Source: Paulinella micropora
Lineage: Eukaryota; Cercozoa; Imbricatea; Euglyphida
DNA: 64,000 bases
Assembly: GCA_009731375.1 (NCBI GenBank)
Contig: BJOX01000300.1
Location: 41,221 to 105,220 of the forward strand
Direction: 5' to 3'
This document shows, piece after piece, positions 29,321 through 41,083 of this stretch (its first letter is position 1; every line of letters begins with the position of its first letter). The notes beneath the pieces were generated by a model. It was not told the origin of the DNA and searched no databases. It saw nothing but the letters and a program-made list of their open reading frames with translations. The position numbers and the translations under genes were made by a program.

Positions 29321-29986
29321 GTCCGTCCATCTCTCTCTACCTATCCATCAGTTTACCTGTTTATTTATCGACCTGTCTTCATACCTATCTACTATCTGTT
29401 CATCTTTCTCTCTATCTAACATTGTGACTTATCTATCGATCGACCTATCTGCTGACCTATTTATTCTATCTGTTTATCTATCCACCTGTCTCTATGCGTC
29501 CTTTCCGTTTATCTACAGGTCAATCTTTTTGTCAATCTCTCTATCCTTCTTGCCCAGCCAGACTGAGCCGCGCGAAGACACACAACGCGACAGTCTTGAG
29601 TTTCCCCCATGGCCGCTCGAGTTCTTTGCTATGATACTTTTGGACATCTAAGCTATCCAAACTATCTAAGCTATCTAAGCTATCTAATCTAATCTATCTA
29701 ATCTATCTAATCTATCTAATGGTCTCTCTTTGCAAGGAGATTATGGAGGTGAGACGCCACCACCTCAGCGAAAAAGCCTATAGATTTAAAGGCAAAATAG
29801 GAATCTGCACACACAGAGGAAAACATGCAAACAGCGCATAAACTGCGCACGCTCACGCCGTTCATTCTTGGTCCAGCTTTCCTTGCTCGGAAAGCGGTTC
29901 GTTCGAACCCAATTCATCACGGCTTGAGATGGCAGATGCAAGAATCCCAGCAAGATAGCAGAAAGTGCTGGCCGGCCTTAGAATAG

Positions 29987-30022
<36 letters not shown>

Positions 30023-30180
30023 CGAGGGAGCGAGGGAGTGAGGGAGTGAGTGAGTGAGTGAGTGAGAGAGTGTGTGAGAGAGAGAGAGAGGGAGGGAGGG
30101 AGAGAGAGAGAATACACCTGCATGCCGGTTTGTTTACTGTCTTGTGTGTTGGTTGGTGTGTTTTGCTGTGTGTGTGGCAG
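29321..30180. other. inferred intron: degenerate TATC DNA and GA tracts
   Basis: Imperfect CTAT/CTGT sequence to about 29730, a unique stretch to 29980, then GA/GAGT repeats 29985-30110. No other gene seen. Confidence 0.5.
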
Positions 30181-30286
30181 CCCTCTACGAGTACGGGCTC
30201 AGGCACCTGCTCTTGTCGATGACGTTAATTGGCAAGCAGTACTCGCAACCCTTCTTTGTGCGACGACTCCGCGCACTGAAAATCTG
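30181..30286 (+). CDS. candidate exon with S4-like charged helix
   Basis: Acceptor GTGTGTGGCAG at 30180, donor AAAATCTG|GTTAGTTA, phase-compatible with 29187 (in) and 32335 (out). It encodes LYEYGLRHLLLSMTLIGK then QPFFVRRLRALKIW. In VRRLRALKIW, positive residues fall every third position (R-x-x-R-x-x-K), as in S4 voltage-sensor helices of voltage-gated ion channels. A different frame across the same bases also runs open to a stop, so the reading frame rests on splice phase and composition. The channel assignment is an inference. Confidence 0.5.
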
Positions 30287-30439
30287 GTTAGTTAGCTATA
30301 CGTATACATGTACATGATACATATACATGTACCTATTCATACATACGTATACATTTTCATGTATACGTACATGTGCATATTCATATGCGTACAAACACAC
30401 ACACACTATGCAAATGCAAAAACAAATACGTATGCATTC

Positions 30440-31180
30440 ATATACATGCAACATACATACATACATACATGCATACATACATACATACATACATGCATAC
30501 ATACATACACATATATATTATAATATGATATAATGAAACATGATATAATATAATATAACATAACATAACATAATATACCGTAGCATAACATAGCATAACA
30601 TGACATAACATGATATAACATAACATGATATAACATAACATAACATAACATAACATAACGTAACATAACATAACATCAACGTAACATAACGTAACGTAAC
30701 GTAACATAACATAACGTAACATAACATAACATAATATAATATAATATAATATAATATAATATAATATAATATAATATAATATAATATAATATATTAATAT
30801 AATATTAATATAATATTAATGTAATATAATATAATATAATATAATATAATATACTATAATATAATATAATATAATATATAATATAATATAATATAATATC
30901 AATGAAAAAGTTTAATATAATATAATATAATGTAATATAATATAACATAATATAATATAATATATAATATAATACAATATAATATAATATAATATAATAT
31001 AATATAATATAATATAATATAATATAATGTAATACAATACAATACAATACAATACAATACAATATAATATAATATAATATAATATAATATAATATAATAT
31101 AATATATTATGATATGATATAATGTAATGTAATGTAATGTAATAAAATATAATGTAATGTAATACTCCTTTGTCATTGTG
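30440..31180. repeat. CATA tetramer then TAACA to TAATA pentamer array
   Basis: CATA repeats, then period-5 DNA: AACAT units 30540-30730, AATAT units 30730-31020, AATAC units near 31030, AATAT again. The array is about 640 bp with gradual motif change. Confidence 0.93.
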
Positions 31181-31184
31181 ATTG

Positions 31185-31248
<64 letters not shown>

Positions 31249-31255
31249 GCTTCTC

Positions 31256-31295
<40 letters not shown>

Positions 31296-31326
31296 TCTCC
31301 CTCTCTCTCCCTCTCTCTCTCTCTGC

Positions 31327-31368
<42 letters not shown>

Positions 31369-31975
31369 GTTTGTTTTTTTTTTTTGTTTTTTTTTTNNNN
31401 NNNNNNNNNNNNNNNNNNNNNNNNNNNNNNNNNNNNNNNNNNNNNNNNNNNNNNNNNNNNNNNNNNNNNNNNNNNNNNNNNNNNNNNNNNNNNNNNNNNN
31501 NNNNNNNNNNNNNNNNNNNNNNNNNNNNNNNNNNNNNNNNNNNNNNNNNNNNNNNNNNNNNNNNNNNNNNNNNNNNNNNNNNNNNNNNNNNNNNNNNNNN
31601 NNNNNNNNNNNNNNNNNNNNNNNNNNNNNNNNNNNNNNNNNNNNNNNNNNNNNNNNNNNNNNNNNNNNNNNNNNNNNNNNNNNNNNNNNNNNNNNNNNNN
31701 NNNNNNNNNNNNNNNNNNNNNNNNNNNNNNNNNNNNNNNNNNNNNNNNNNNNNNNNNNNNNNNNNNNNNNNNNNNNNNNNNNNNNNNNNNNNNNNNNNNN
31801 NNNNNNNNNNNNNNNNNNNNNNNNNNNNNNNNNNNNNNNNNNNNNNNNNNNNNNNNNNNNNNNNNNNNNNNNNNNNNNNNNNNNNNNNNNNNNNNNNNNN
31901 NNNNNNNNNNNNNNNNNNNNNNNNNNNNNNNNNNNNNNNNNNNNNNNNNNNNNNNNNNNNNNNNNNNNNNNNNNN

Positions 31976-32060
<85 letters not shown>

Positions 32061-32072
32061 GGTGTGTGTGTG

Positions 32073-32105
<33 letters not shown>

Positions 32106-32198
32106 ACATATGTATATATTTTTATTATATATATGTCAATCTCTCTGTCTCTCCCTTCCGGCGCCCCCAGGCATCCACATCAGCGCATGCTTCTCGTG

Positions 32199-32283
<85 letters not shown>

Positions 32284-32334
32284 TCCGGCCCTCCCTGGCG
32301 TCAACATCAGCGCATGCAACACGTGTTTGTGCAG
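31185..32334. repeat. CT tracts, 579-N gap, TA, GT and duplicated CT-flanked islands
   Basis: CT to 31395; gap 31397-31975; TA and GT to 32105. Then come two near-duplicate ~45 bp islands (CATCAACATCAGCGCATGC types) at about 32157-32200 and 32283-32330, each next to CT/TA. Confidence 0.88.
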
Positions 32335-32375
32335 GGACTATTTATTCTTTCTCAACAGTTCCCTGTCCGGCATAG
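32335..32375 (+). CDS. candidate micro-exon following the S4-like exon
   Basis: Acceptor TTTGTGCAG at 32334, donor GGCATAG|GTCCC. The 41-base exon encodes [13 protein letters not shown] in phase with the exon at 30181. The charged helix is thus followed by a short amphipathic stretch, as an S4-S5 linker would be. Its small size and weak donor keep confidence low. Confidence 0.35.
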
Positions 32376-32399
32376 GTCCCTCCTTCTCCCCTCCCTCCC

Positions 32400-32456
32400 T
32401 CCTTCTCCCCTCCCTCCCTCCCTCTCTCTTTCTCTCTCTCTCTCTCTTGTTTTATA

Positions 32457-32500
<44 letters not shown>

Positions 32501-32601
32501 CATCTATCTATCCATCTATCTATCCATCTATCTATCATCTATCTATCCATCTATCCATCTATCTATCTATCCATCTATCTATATATCTATCCATCTATCC
32601 A

Positions 32602-32686
<85 letters not shown>

Positions 32687-32690
32687 GGGG
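32400..32690. repeat. CCTC/CT and TATC/CATC block
   Basis: CT-rich to 32450, TATC with CATC variants to 32685. Confidence 0.93.
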
Positions 32691-32710
32691 GGCGCGCTTG
32701 TGCTGGCAAG

Positions 32711-32827
32711 TCTTACTATCTCTTGCTTGCACATATATCTCCCCTATAACAACTACCGGTTGTGCCCACCGTTGATCTACGGCTTCGAATGCGCATTCCT
32801 GGCGCACCATTCGACGAACAGACGACA
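32711..32827 (+). CDS. possible exon ([16 protein letters not shown])
   Basis: A unique GC-balanced island after TATC. With acceptor CTGGCAAG at 32710 a frame is open and includes [20 protein letters not shown]. The donor ACGACA|GTAGGC is plausible. The phases do not fit the neighbouring candidate exons directly, so further exons or a different gene would be needed. Confidence 0.3.
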
Positions 32828-32939
32828 GTAGGCTCTCAACCTTGGGATCGTGATGTGCAAGGGATGATAAAGCCGAGGGTGTAAGGAGAAAGGGTAGTTC
32901 CTAACACAACGAGCGTGAACTTCCGAAACCTATGCTTGT

Positions 32940-33492
<553 letters not shown>

Positions 33493-33973
33493 ACAGAGAA
33501 TAAGGGGATGGTGTGGGAGTACTGGGCCCGTGGTGGGGTGCCCTATGTGTGCCTAGCCATACGCCTATAAGTCACATGCCGAAATAGCATCGGAAAGCAC
33601 AATCCTGTTCCCTCAGGGTGCCCTTTCTCGCTTGTTGAGCCCGGAATAAAACCCACAGTGCTCTGTCGGTCTATGCTAGACTGTCACCACAGTCTCGAAA
33701 TTCCATCTGCTTACTGGGTCCTCTGTAATGGAGGTGGGAGCTCGTTCTGCCAGGGGCGCTTATGGAACGAGCCCTGGCCCCGCCTGGTACTAGGGAGGTT
33801 TGAGCTCTCGCTGAGACATGCTGTCGAGAGAGCTCTTCTGGTATCGCCTGTATTAGTCCCTTCCGTGCAAACATCACGGCTTAGCTGGGCATCGGGTTAA
33901 TACTTTGCCCACAGACTTCCTTGGTTGACGAAATCAGAAGCTCCTTTTTTCTGACATTAGTCGATATCTCATC
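33493..33973 (+). repeat. R1 interspersed repeat
   Basis: Starts near GACAGAGAATAAGGGGATGG, long subtype, ends CGATATCTCATC then degenerate TATC. Confidence 0.87.
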
Positions 33974-34399
33974 TATCTACCTATTTATCTCCATCTTGTA
34001 AGTATCTTCCATATTTTATCTTTCAAACTAAGTCTATCTATCTGTCTATCCATCTGTCTGTCCATATTCTATCTATCCTATGTATCATTGTCTAATTTCT
34101 TTATAATTTTCTTATCCCTCCATCTATCTATACATCTATTCATCCGTCGTGTATCGACCTATCCATCTCCTTATCCATCCAGCTATCTAGTTCCTGTGTA
34201 AATATCTATGGTCAATCTTATGAGTTATGTCTATCCACCCTCTATCTGCCTGTCTTTCCAACTGTCCATCTATCTATCGGTCTGTCTTTCTATGTATCCA
34301 CTATCTATTCATTTGCTTGCCTTTTTATCCATCTTTCATCTAGCTTTCTATCCATCCATCCATCCATTCAAATATCTATCTATATATCTATATTCTATA

Positions 34400-34448
<49 letters not shown>

Positions 34449-34513
34449 GTCCTCTTTCTATCTTTCTATCTGTCTTTTTACCTAATTGTCTGTATCAGTT
34501 TGCCTACCATCCA

Positions 34514-34554
<41 letters not shown>

Positions 34555-34664
34555 GTGTATATATATATATACATATATATATGTATATATATATATGTAT
34601 ATATGTATGTATATATCATTTTTATTCTATGCCGGCATTATCATTATACTTCCTCCCTCCCCAA

Positions 34665-34750
<86 letters not shown>

Positions 34751-34770
34751 CTCTCACACGAACACTCTAC
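33974..34770. repeat. degenerate TATC, TA and CT block
   Basis: Decayed CTATC DNA to 34380, pure TATC to 34448, CT and TA to 34748. Confidence 0.85.
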
Positions 34771-34778
34771 TATGACAG

Positions 34779-34936
34779 GAGTGTTAAGCTATCGTCTCGG
34801 CATGGGTCTTCTGTTCATTCTCGTAACTCTCTTCCGAGTCGATATCCCCATGTACGTTTATCTGCCTAGTATTTGTAGGAAAATAGCCACCAGACGGAAA
34901 GACAGACAGACAGACAGACAGATAGATAGATAGATG

Positions 34937-34969
<33 letters not shown>

Positions 34970-34970
34970 G

Positions 34971-35035
<65 letters not shown>

Positions 35036-35719
35036 GAGATATCAACTAATGTCAGAAAAAAGGAGCTTCTGATTTCGAATACCAAGGAAGTCTGTGGGCA
35101 ATGTATTGACCCGATGCCCAGCTAAGCCGTGATGTTTGCGCGGAAGGGACTAATACAGGCGATACCAGAAGAGCTCTCTCGACAGCATGTCTCAGCGAGA
35201 GCTCAAACCTCCCTAGTACCAGGAGGGGCCAGGGCTCGTTCCATAAGCGCCCCTTGCAGAACGAGCTCCCACCTCCATTACAGAGGACCCAGTAAGCAGA
35301 TGGAGTTTCGAGACTGTGACATCGACAGTCTAGCACAAACCAACAGAGCACAGTGGGGTATTTATTCCTGGCTCAACAAGCGAGAAAGGGCACCCTGAAC
35401 AGGATTGTGCTTCCCGTCGCCATTTTGGCATGTGACTTATAGGCGTATGGCTAGGCACACATAAGGCACCCCACCACGGGCCCAGCACTCCCACACCTAC
35501 CCCTAAGTCTCTGTCTGTCGACAGATGGCACCCATTTCAAAACCAAGCCCAAGGGAGGGTCAGTGACACCTCGAGTGGCCTTGATGGTTGATGGGATTTC
35601 CAGGTGGAGTGATGAGATAAGATAGATAGATAGATAGATAGAGTCAGTATGCATTTAATTGTTTGTTTGCATGCAATTTTTATGCACGTATATATGTACC
35701 TATCTATCTACCTACCTAC

Positions 35720-35762
<43 letters not shown>

Positions 35763-36394
35763 ATACTGACATACATACGTACAAAACGTACGTGCACATC
35801 GATGTAAAAGAGTATATGTCATAATATATATTTTTTTTATTTCACTTTAGGTACGCACCCCCGTTCCACGCTTGGGATTCTGGTATTAATTACTACGAAT
35901 CTCAGAAAGTAACGTATGACCACCAGGTCAGCTTTCCTGCCTGCATACCTACATCTTAACTGCTATATATTCTTTCTAGCTTTGAATTGAAATATTATGT
36001 TTCACTTGCATTCACACATGCATCTCGAAAAAACGAAAATGAACAAGTCATCGTTACATATTATTATGCACGTGGCAAAAAGATTTACACGCAGCATACC
36101 GAATGTGTGCGTTCACAGGTTATCTTGACCAGAATGGCGCAGCGAGAGCCCACTGACTGCGAGGCCTTAAAATCTCGCTGCGCCACCTTAGGCTGTGTTA
36201 CCTTAACAGATTCCGCGGAGAACTGCCGCCCACAGTCCGACGACCATCTCGAGACATCGATAGATACCAATATAATGGAAGAGACGTTGTTAAAAGCGCG
36301 GCAGGCCATGCGAGAGATGCAGGGACGGATTGCGCAGCTGGAGCGAGATTTAGAACAGAAAGCTCTGGCTAGTGCACCAAGCTCACCAAAATAG
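34779..36394 (+). CDS. 3' end of a multi-exon membrane-protein gene (three linked exons)
   Basis: Exons 34779-34851, 35851-35908 and 36119-36394 join in frame through split codons and good sites (CTATGACAG; CCCCAT|GTACGT; a T-rich tract then TTTAG; CAGAAA|GTAACG; GTTCACAG) and finish at TAG 36392-36394. The first encodes a membrane-like helix (LGMGLLFILVTLFRV). The second encodes YAPPFHAWDSGINYYESQK. The last (91 residues) carries an acidic/polar region and a C-terminal coiled coil (LLKARQAMREMQGRIAQLER) ending SAPSSPK. The first exon needs one base from an unseen upstream exon. The first intron (34852-35850) contains a minus-strand R1 copy and GATA. I do not recognise the family. A polytopic membrane protein with a cytoplasmic coiled-coil tail is inferred, probably the same gene as the exons at 29187-32375. 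Confidence 0.6.
35034..35617 (-). repeat. R1 interspersed repeat, minus strand, inside an intron
   Basis: Full-length minus copy from the common end (GATGAGATATCAACTAATGT) to the CTCCACCTGG-equivalent 5' segment. GATA repeats lie beside its 3' end. It sits within the intron 34852-35850. Confidence 0.87.
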
Positions 36395-36837
36395 AGTAAG
36401 TAAGAGACCGGGGAAGTTCAAAAAAGGACACCTGTGACCGCATCAAGATTCGATTTTTTCAAGGATTCAAGCGCGGACGCCGAGAAAGCGTTTTTACTTA
36501 AGTCGCAGTGCTTGAATCCTGGAGTCACCGCGACGAAGTCAAGTGGTGGCAAATCAAGGCCCAGGCGGGATCTTCGCGTCGGTTTTCTTTGGGCCCTGGC
36601 TTCGCTACCTGCCGGAACTGAAACCGACCAATTAGCTTGGGTCTAGGATCTTTTCTTAGTTCGAGCTTAGTTTTTCTTGACATTGTCTAAGCACAGTGGG
36701 CACTATGCCAGCTCAGCTATCACTTTTGCATTTTTGTTTGCTTAACTTTTATTCATGATGGATTATGTTGTGCTATGATGGTCCTGTTGATCTAAACCAA
36801 TTTCTATGCATACCACTCCTTGCATGGATTATGGTTG
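36395..36837. other. intergenic, downstream of the membrane-protein gene
   Basis: Unique DNA without a supported gene; a short open frame near 36434 has no supporting context. Confidence 0.6.
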
Positions 36838-37099
36838 ACGACGTTCAAGTGGGAAAAAGAAATTACTTTTCAGATTTTGTGTAATTTTCCCGTTTTGTGT
36901 CACTTTTTCGATTTTGTGACAAAATTTGAATTTTTCAAATTAATGGTAACATTTCGAAAAATTTATGTGCATTTTGCGGACGCATATAGCAGTTAATTTG
37001 AAAATTCAAAAAATTATTATAAAATCTGAAAATCACCCAAAAATCGAAAAAGCATAACAAAATCTAAAAATTCGTTTCTTTTTCCCACTTGAACGTCGT
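36838..37099. mobile_element. MITE-like inverted-repeat element
   Basis: About 25 bp terminal inverted repeats (ACGACGTTCAAGTGGGAAAA.. and its reverse complement ending at 37099) bound 262 bp of AT-rich non-coding DNA whose two halves are themselves partly complementary. No clear target-site duplication; the flanks GGTTG and TAACA do not match. Confidence 0.6.
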
Positions 37100-37805
37100 T
37101 AACAATATATGTATACGTGTCACGTCTTTCATAACAAATATAATAATCATTTTAAAATCTGTCGACTTCAAATTTGCCTAAGTCATATATATCTCTCCCA
37201 AATATCCTAAAAACATATTGCTAGCGACATCCACACGTCTTCAAAATTGACGACCCGATTGGGAAAGGTCTCTGGCTCTCCCCTTTTTTTACGCAATCAC
37301 TGTTTTATTGATAATATTAATAGATAGAATACTTGCCACTCGTAGAAATGAGTGGGAAGCAAAAGAGATAAAATGGAAGAGGTTTTCTACATGTGCTCCC
37401 GCCCACTTATTTATTATTAATATTAATACTAATAATTTTTTTTTTCTCCAACAGTGAACGATTTTAATATTAAATGTGCGTAAAAAAACTAAGATGACTG
37501 AAAAAAATTAGATTTTACGCCGCCGGGGGGTGGCATAAATGAAAGTTGTCACGACAGAGCCCCGTTTTCCAGTGGACTAACAATTGTAAGTCTGGACTAA
37601 CACTCTGCGAGGAAATTACCATCCGGCAACTTGATCAATTGAATACCATGGCACACACGGCTGTCAATTGACCTCAAAATACTTCCGAGGTCAGGAAAGC
37701 TATTATACCAAAGGACACTGTGACTGGGTCGGTCATTTCCAGTTTATTCAATACACTTGCTTGACAGACTGCTTGTCCCTTGCGCAACAGTGGAAATGCA
37801 AATTA
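37100..37805. other. AT-rich intergenic DNA
   Basis: No open frame or repeat of note up to the LTR. Confidence 0.6.
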
Positions 37806-38048
37806 TGTAATGCCCCCAACGATAGCTCGTAGAAAGTCGGTAATACAACCAAACACAGTCCTCAAAAGATGAGAATGATGTCTCGTTATATTAGCCGCGA
37901 GTCAGTGAAGCCAAAAAGGAAAACTGCAACAGACAGTAATAAAATGGTATCAGGTCCAATCCGGACAAATAATACTGAAAAACAAGCTGATGCACCTGTC
38001 ACCAGGAAAAGATACTTTTTACCTGCTATCCGGGGGGTGATGCCTACA
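37806..38048 (-). repeat. 3' LTR of the gypsy element
   Basis: 243 bp, TGTAATGCCCCC..GCCTACA in plus orientation. It aligns end to end with 55660-55897, with about a dozen substitutions and a 6 bp indel. Confidence 0.95.
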
Positions 38049-38051
38049 GTA

Positions 38052-38060
38052 CCCCCTCCC
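38052..38060 (-). promoter_or_regulatory. polypurine tract (PPT)
   Basis: On the minus strand GGGAGGGGG, three bases before the 3' LTR, is the expected plus-strand DNA primer site. Confidence 0.8.
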
Positions 38061-38905
38061 GATTTTATGACGGAAATAGCATTTTCGTCATACACCTTCT
38101 GATTTCTTTTTGCAAATAGTATGCGCTATGGAGTCATGCCACACAGCGCATCGACCCACGGATAGACGCTAAAAGACGATAAATATATCCTCATACGGCA
38201 CGTCAAAGCGGATTCTCCAGCCATCCTTGTAGATTTTTGAACTCCTTCCCCTCAATCTCAATCTTTTTTTTTTTTTTTTTCTGCAGTATGTCAAGAACAA
38301 ACGTACTATTAATAAAAAAATACAAGCAACGTGGTGCTGTACTACGATCCCCCCTTTGATCTCCTTCTTCTTCTTATCATTATCATTATTATTATCATTA
38401 TTATTATTATTATTCACAGGGAGATCGTAAGTACATTGTCTTTTTTTAATGACATACCCTTGTATAAGGCGGATATCCTATGATATAGTATTAGGGGGCC
38501 AGTCCTAATAGCTATATCCGAAGTCGAGGTGTATGTACCCGACCCTGCGATATACCGACACAAGTAGAGATTGACCGTGCTCAGGTACGACAGTATATAA
38601 TCTATCGTAAAAAATAATTTAATGAAAGTTTCAGAGAACATTTCATTTTCGAGAACATCATCCCAGGACTTGGAAAGGGTCATACCCGGGAACACCATCG
38701 CTCAATACACTAGCGATCCCCGTATACGGTGTAGTATCATCGTCGATCGACCTTTCGCACTCGTATGTTGCGATCGAATGCCAAGTTATATCACTGAGTC
38801 TTTTTAATATTCATATTGATAACTGATGATGCATGATCAAATCATGATACGCCGTGGGCAATCAATCAGTTTATTTGAGACGCATAAAGAAAAATAGTTT
38901 CTTTG
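38061..38905 (-). other. 3' non-coding region of the gypsy element
   Basis: 845 bp between the integrase stop and the PPT, including a poly-T run and an ATT microsatellite (38380-38412). A 94-codon frame (38414-38698) has no recognisable domain. Confidence 0.6.
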
Positions 38906-41083
38906 TCACTGCCTTCGTCGTCTGGCGCGGATTTCTTTGCCTGGTGGAGGACCACCAACAAAAGTCAGATCGAACTTTGACTGTTCGAGAATGTCCCAGA
39001 TCTTATTAGGGATTCCGCCCAACGATAATTCAAAAGGGACATCAAGCACTCCTCTTGGCAGTGTCTGAATGGTCCACGCAGTGTAATCCTTGTCTCTGGG
39101 AGTAATTGTATCATCCCATGTCTCGAGACTTTTTGCGTCTTTATATACTGGCAGATAATGTCTTGCCTTTGGAACCTCAACCGGGTCCATACTTCTCCAG
39201 AACTGGAGTATCGGTTGTACTATCTTTGCGGCTGATGATATTTTGAGTGTCCGTGTGACACGCATCTGTCGTGGGACCGCCACGACCCGCATCAAGTATA
39301 AGTCTGAGAGAGTGTCATCAGCGACATGTTGTTCCGCTGGTCTCATCAGATAGAAAACATTTTTCACCCATGCGATGGTTGCTATCGCATCGCCTTCCTT
39401 CCATCGCTCATGGACAATCTCAACGTTGCCCGCGTTTGGGTCAGTGTCCGTCCCCTCCTCCTCCTGGTGGACGTCCTTTGATCTCATCGACCTCATCGCC
39501 TTCCTCGGTTGGTCGTTGATAAGATCATTCCGCGCTCTCCTTAGCTGCGCCTCTGTGATCTTCTCCTTCTTTCCGCTATGCTCTCGCGGAGACTTGGACT
39601 GAGTCCCCACCGCGCTTATGCGGTCAGTCTTCTCCTTGCTGTCCACCTCACTCTCCTCCTTCTCAGCTATCGGTGCCCGATAAGCATCGTCTTGGTCTAT
39701 GCCAGCCTCCTTGTGGATGGGCGGCACCTCTTTGAAATCATCCTTCATCCGTTTTAACGCCTCCTCAACGGATTCATCTTCCAGTAAGAAGGGATCATAC
39801 TTAATCAGCCTTCTTACATTCACAATTTGCACCTTCCCTCTACCCCTGATCTTGTAATTCAGAGGTCCCGTCTGTTCCATAATCTGATAAGGTCCTTTCC
39901 AGTGAGTGAACAGCTTAGAGCTGACTCCCTTCGGGACTTGAGGATGGTACAATAGTACAATATCCCCGACCTGGAACTTGATCTGATCCAAGTGCGCTTG
40001 TCGCACCCCTTCAGCATCAGTCTTTCGGCGCTCCGCCTCTCTATGCGCCCTGACTATTTGTTCCGCCTCCATCTTCACTCTAAGTCTCATCCCAAACAAC
40101 TCATCCGCATCCGCCCAAGTGTCTTTTGGGTGAAGGAGCGAAGTCGGGATATCAGGCTCACGCCCATATACTAACTGATATGGCGAGATTGAGCTCTTCG
40201 AGCCTCCTAACGCCGTAGAGGGTAGACAGTTCATTGCAAACGCAAATGATGGTGCTGCCTCGACCCATGCTCTTTGATTCTCCTTCTTCGTGCAATACAT
40301 CTTTAGCGAGGCTTTGAGGGGTCTGTGTACCCGCTCGATTTTCCCATTTGCTCGCGGGTTATAGGCAGTAACATATTGCCATTTCATCCCGTAATACTTA
40401 GATAGTTTGTCGATGACCTCGTTATTAAAGTCCGAGCCTCGATCAGAACATATCTTTCTTGGTACTCCGATCTGTGAGATGATCCTATCGATCAGCGCCT
40501 CGGCCGTCGTCTTGCCGGTAACGTCTTTGACAGGGATGATCCACACATAGTTGGTGGCTCTGTCAATAGCCGTAAGGAGGTATTTGTAACCATCCTTCGA
40601 TTCTGGGAAAGGTCCCACATGATCAATGTGTATAAACTCAAACATCCCCGCATGAAGAGGAAATTCGCCAATCAGGCCGAAATTTGCCTTCAGTGGTGTT
40701 TTGTTTATCTTGCACGGGATGCATGCATCCACCGCCTGATCTATCTCCTCCTTCATCTTCTTCCACCAGAATCGCCTCGCTACGAACATGTGAGTTCGTT
40801 GTCGACCCGGATGCGCCAAAAGTGGGCAATTGTGGGCTGCGACAAATATAAATCGTCTCAGACTCTCCGGTACCCAAAGGGTCCATTTGTCCGGCTGTGA
40901 CGCATAGCGACCGTGAAGGCCCTTGTACCACAGTAGACCATCTCTCCATCCCATCTCCTTCATCTGATCTTTGATCGCTTTCGTCATCTTCAGCTCATCC
41001 GGGTTCTGATATAACTGTATGAGTTCCTTAAACTCCGGATCTTGAGCCTGTTGTTGCCTCCATGCGGTAGGCGAGGCTATATA
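38906..41083 (-). CDS. integrase part of gypsy pol
   Basis: The last part of pol, open for about 725 codons. In order: an HHCC zinc-binding region (HNCPLLAHPGRQRTH then CIPC), the catalytic core with DDE residues (D in HIDHVGPF, D in CSDRGSDF, E in NGKIERVHR), then a GPY/F module (HWKGPYQIMEQTGPLNYKI) and a ~250-residue acidic C-terminal extension without a recognisable chromodomain. It would insert element cDNA into host DNA. The open frame actually extends to 41209, but the first ~42 codons come from the inverted repeat of the nested transposon, so the retroelement coding sequence starts at about 41083 and was once continuous with the RT frame beyond 49495. The catalytic residues look intact. 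Confidence 0.93.
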   Translation of the reverse strand, partial: YIASPTAWRQQQAQDPEFKELIQLYQNPDELKMTKAIKDQMKEMGWRDGLLWYKGLHGRYASQPDKWTLWVPESLRRFIFVAAHNCPLLAHPGRQRTHMFVARRFWWKKMKEEIDQAVDACIPCKINKTPLKANFGLIGEFPLHAGMFEFIHIDHVGPFPESKDGYKYLLTAIDRATNYVWIIPVKDVTGKTTAEALIDRIISQIGVPRKICSDRGSDFNNEVIDKLSKYYGMKWQYVTAYNPRANGKIERVHRPLKASLKMYCTKKENQRAWVEAAPSFAFAMNCLPSTALGGSKSSISPYQLVYGREPDIPTSLLHPKDTWADADELFGMRLRVKMEAEQIVRAHREAERRKTDAEGVRQAHLDQIKFQVGDIVLLYHPQVPKGVSSKLFTHWKGPYQIMEQTGPLNYKIRGRGKVQIVNVRRLIKYDPFLLEDESVEEALKRMKDDFKEVPPIHKEAGIDQDDAYRAPIAEKEESEVDSKEKTDRISAVGTQSKSPREHSGKKEKITEAQLRRARNDLINDQPRKAMRSMRSKDVHQEEEGTDTDPNAGNVEIVHERWKEGDAIATIAWVKNVFYLMRPAEQHVADDTLSDLYLMRVVAVPRQMRVTRTLKISSAAKIVQPILQFWRSMDPVEVPKARHYLPVYKDAKSLETWDDTITPRDKDYTAWTIQTLPRGVLDVPFELSLGGIPNKIWDILEQSKFDLTFVGGPPPGKEIRARRRRQ

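Noticed and set aside
30062-30295. Alternative frame across the exon at 30181 ending in a stop after the donor
   Set aside because: It starts in GA repeats, and the competing frame joins both neighbouring exons in phase and has a better membrane-protein composition.
38414-38698. 94-codon minus-strand frame after gypsy integrase
   Set aside because: No recognisable domain, no conserved start context, and it lies in the element's 3' non-coding region.
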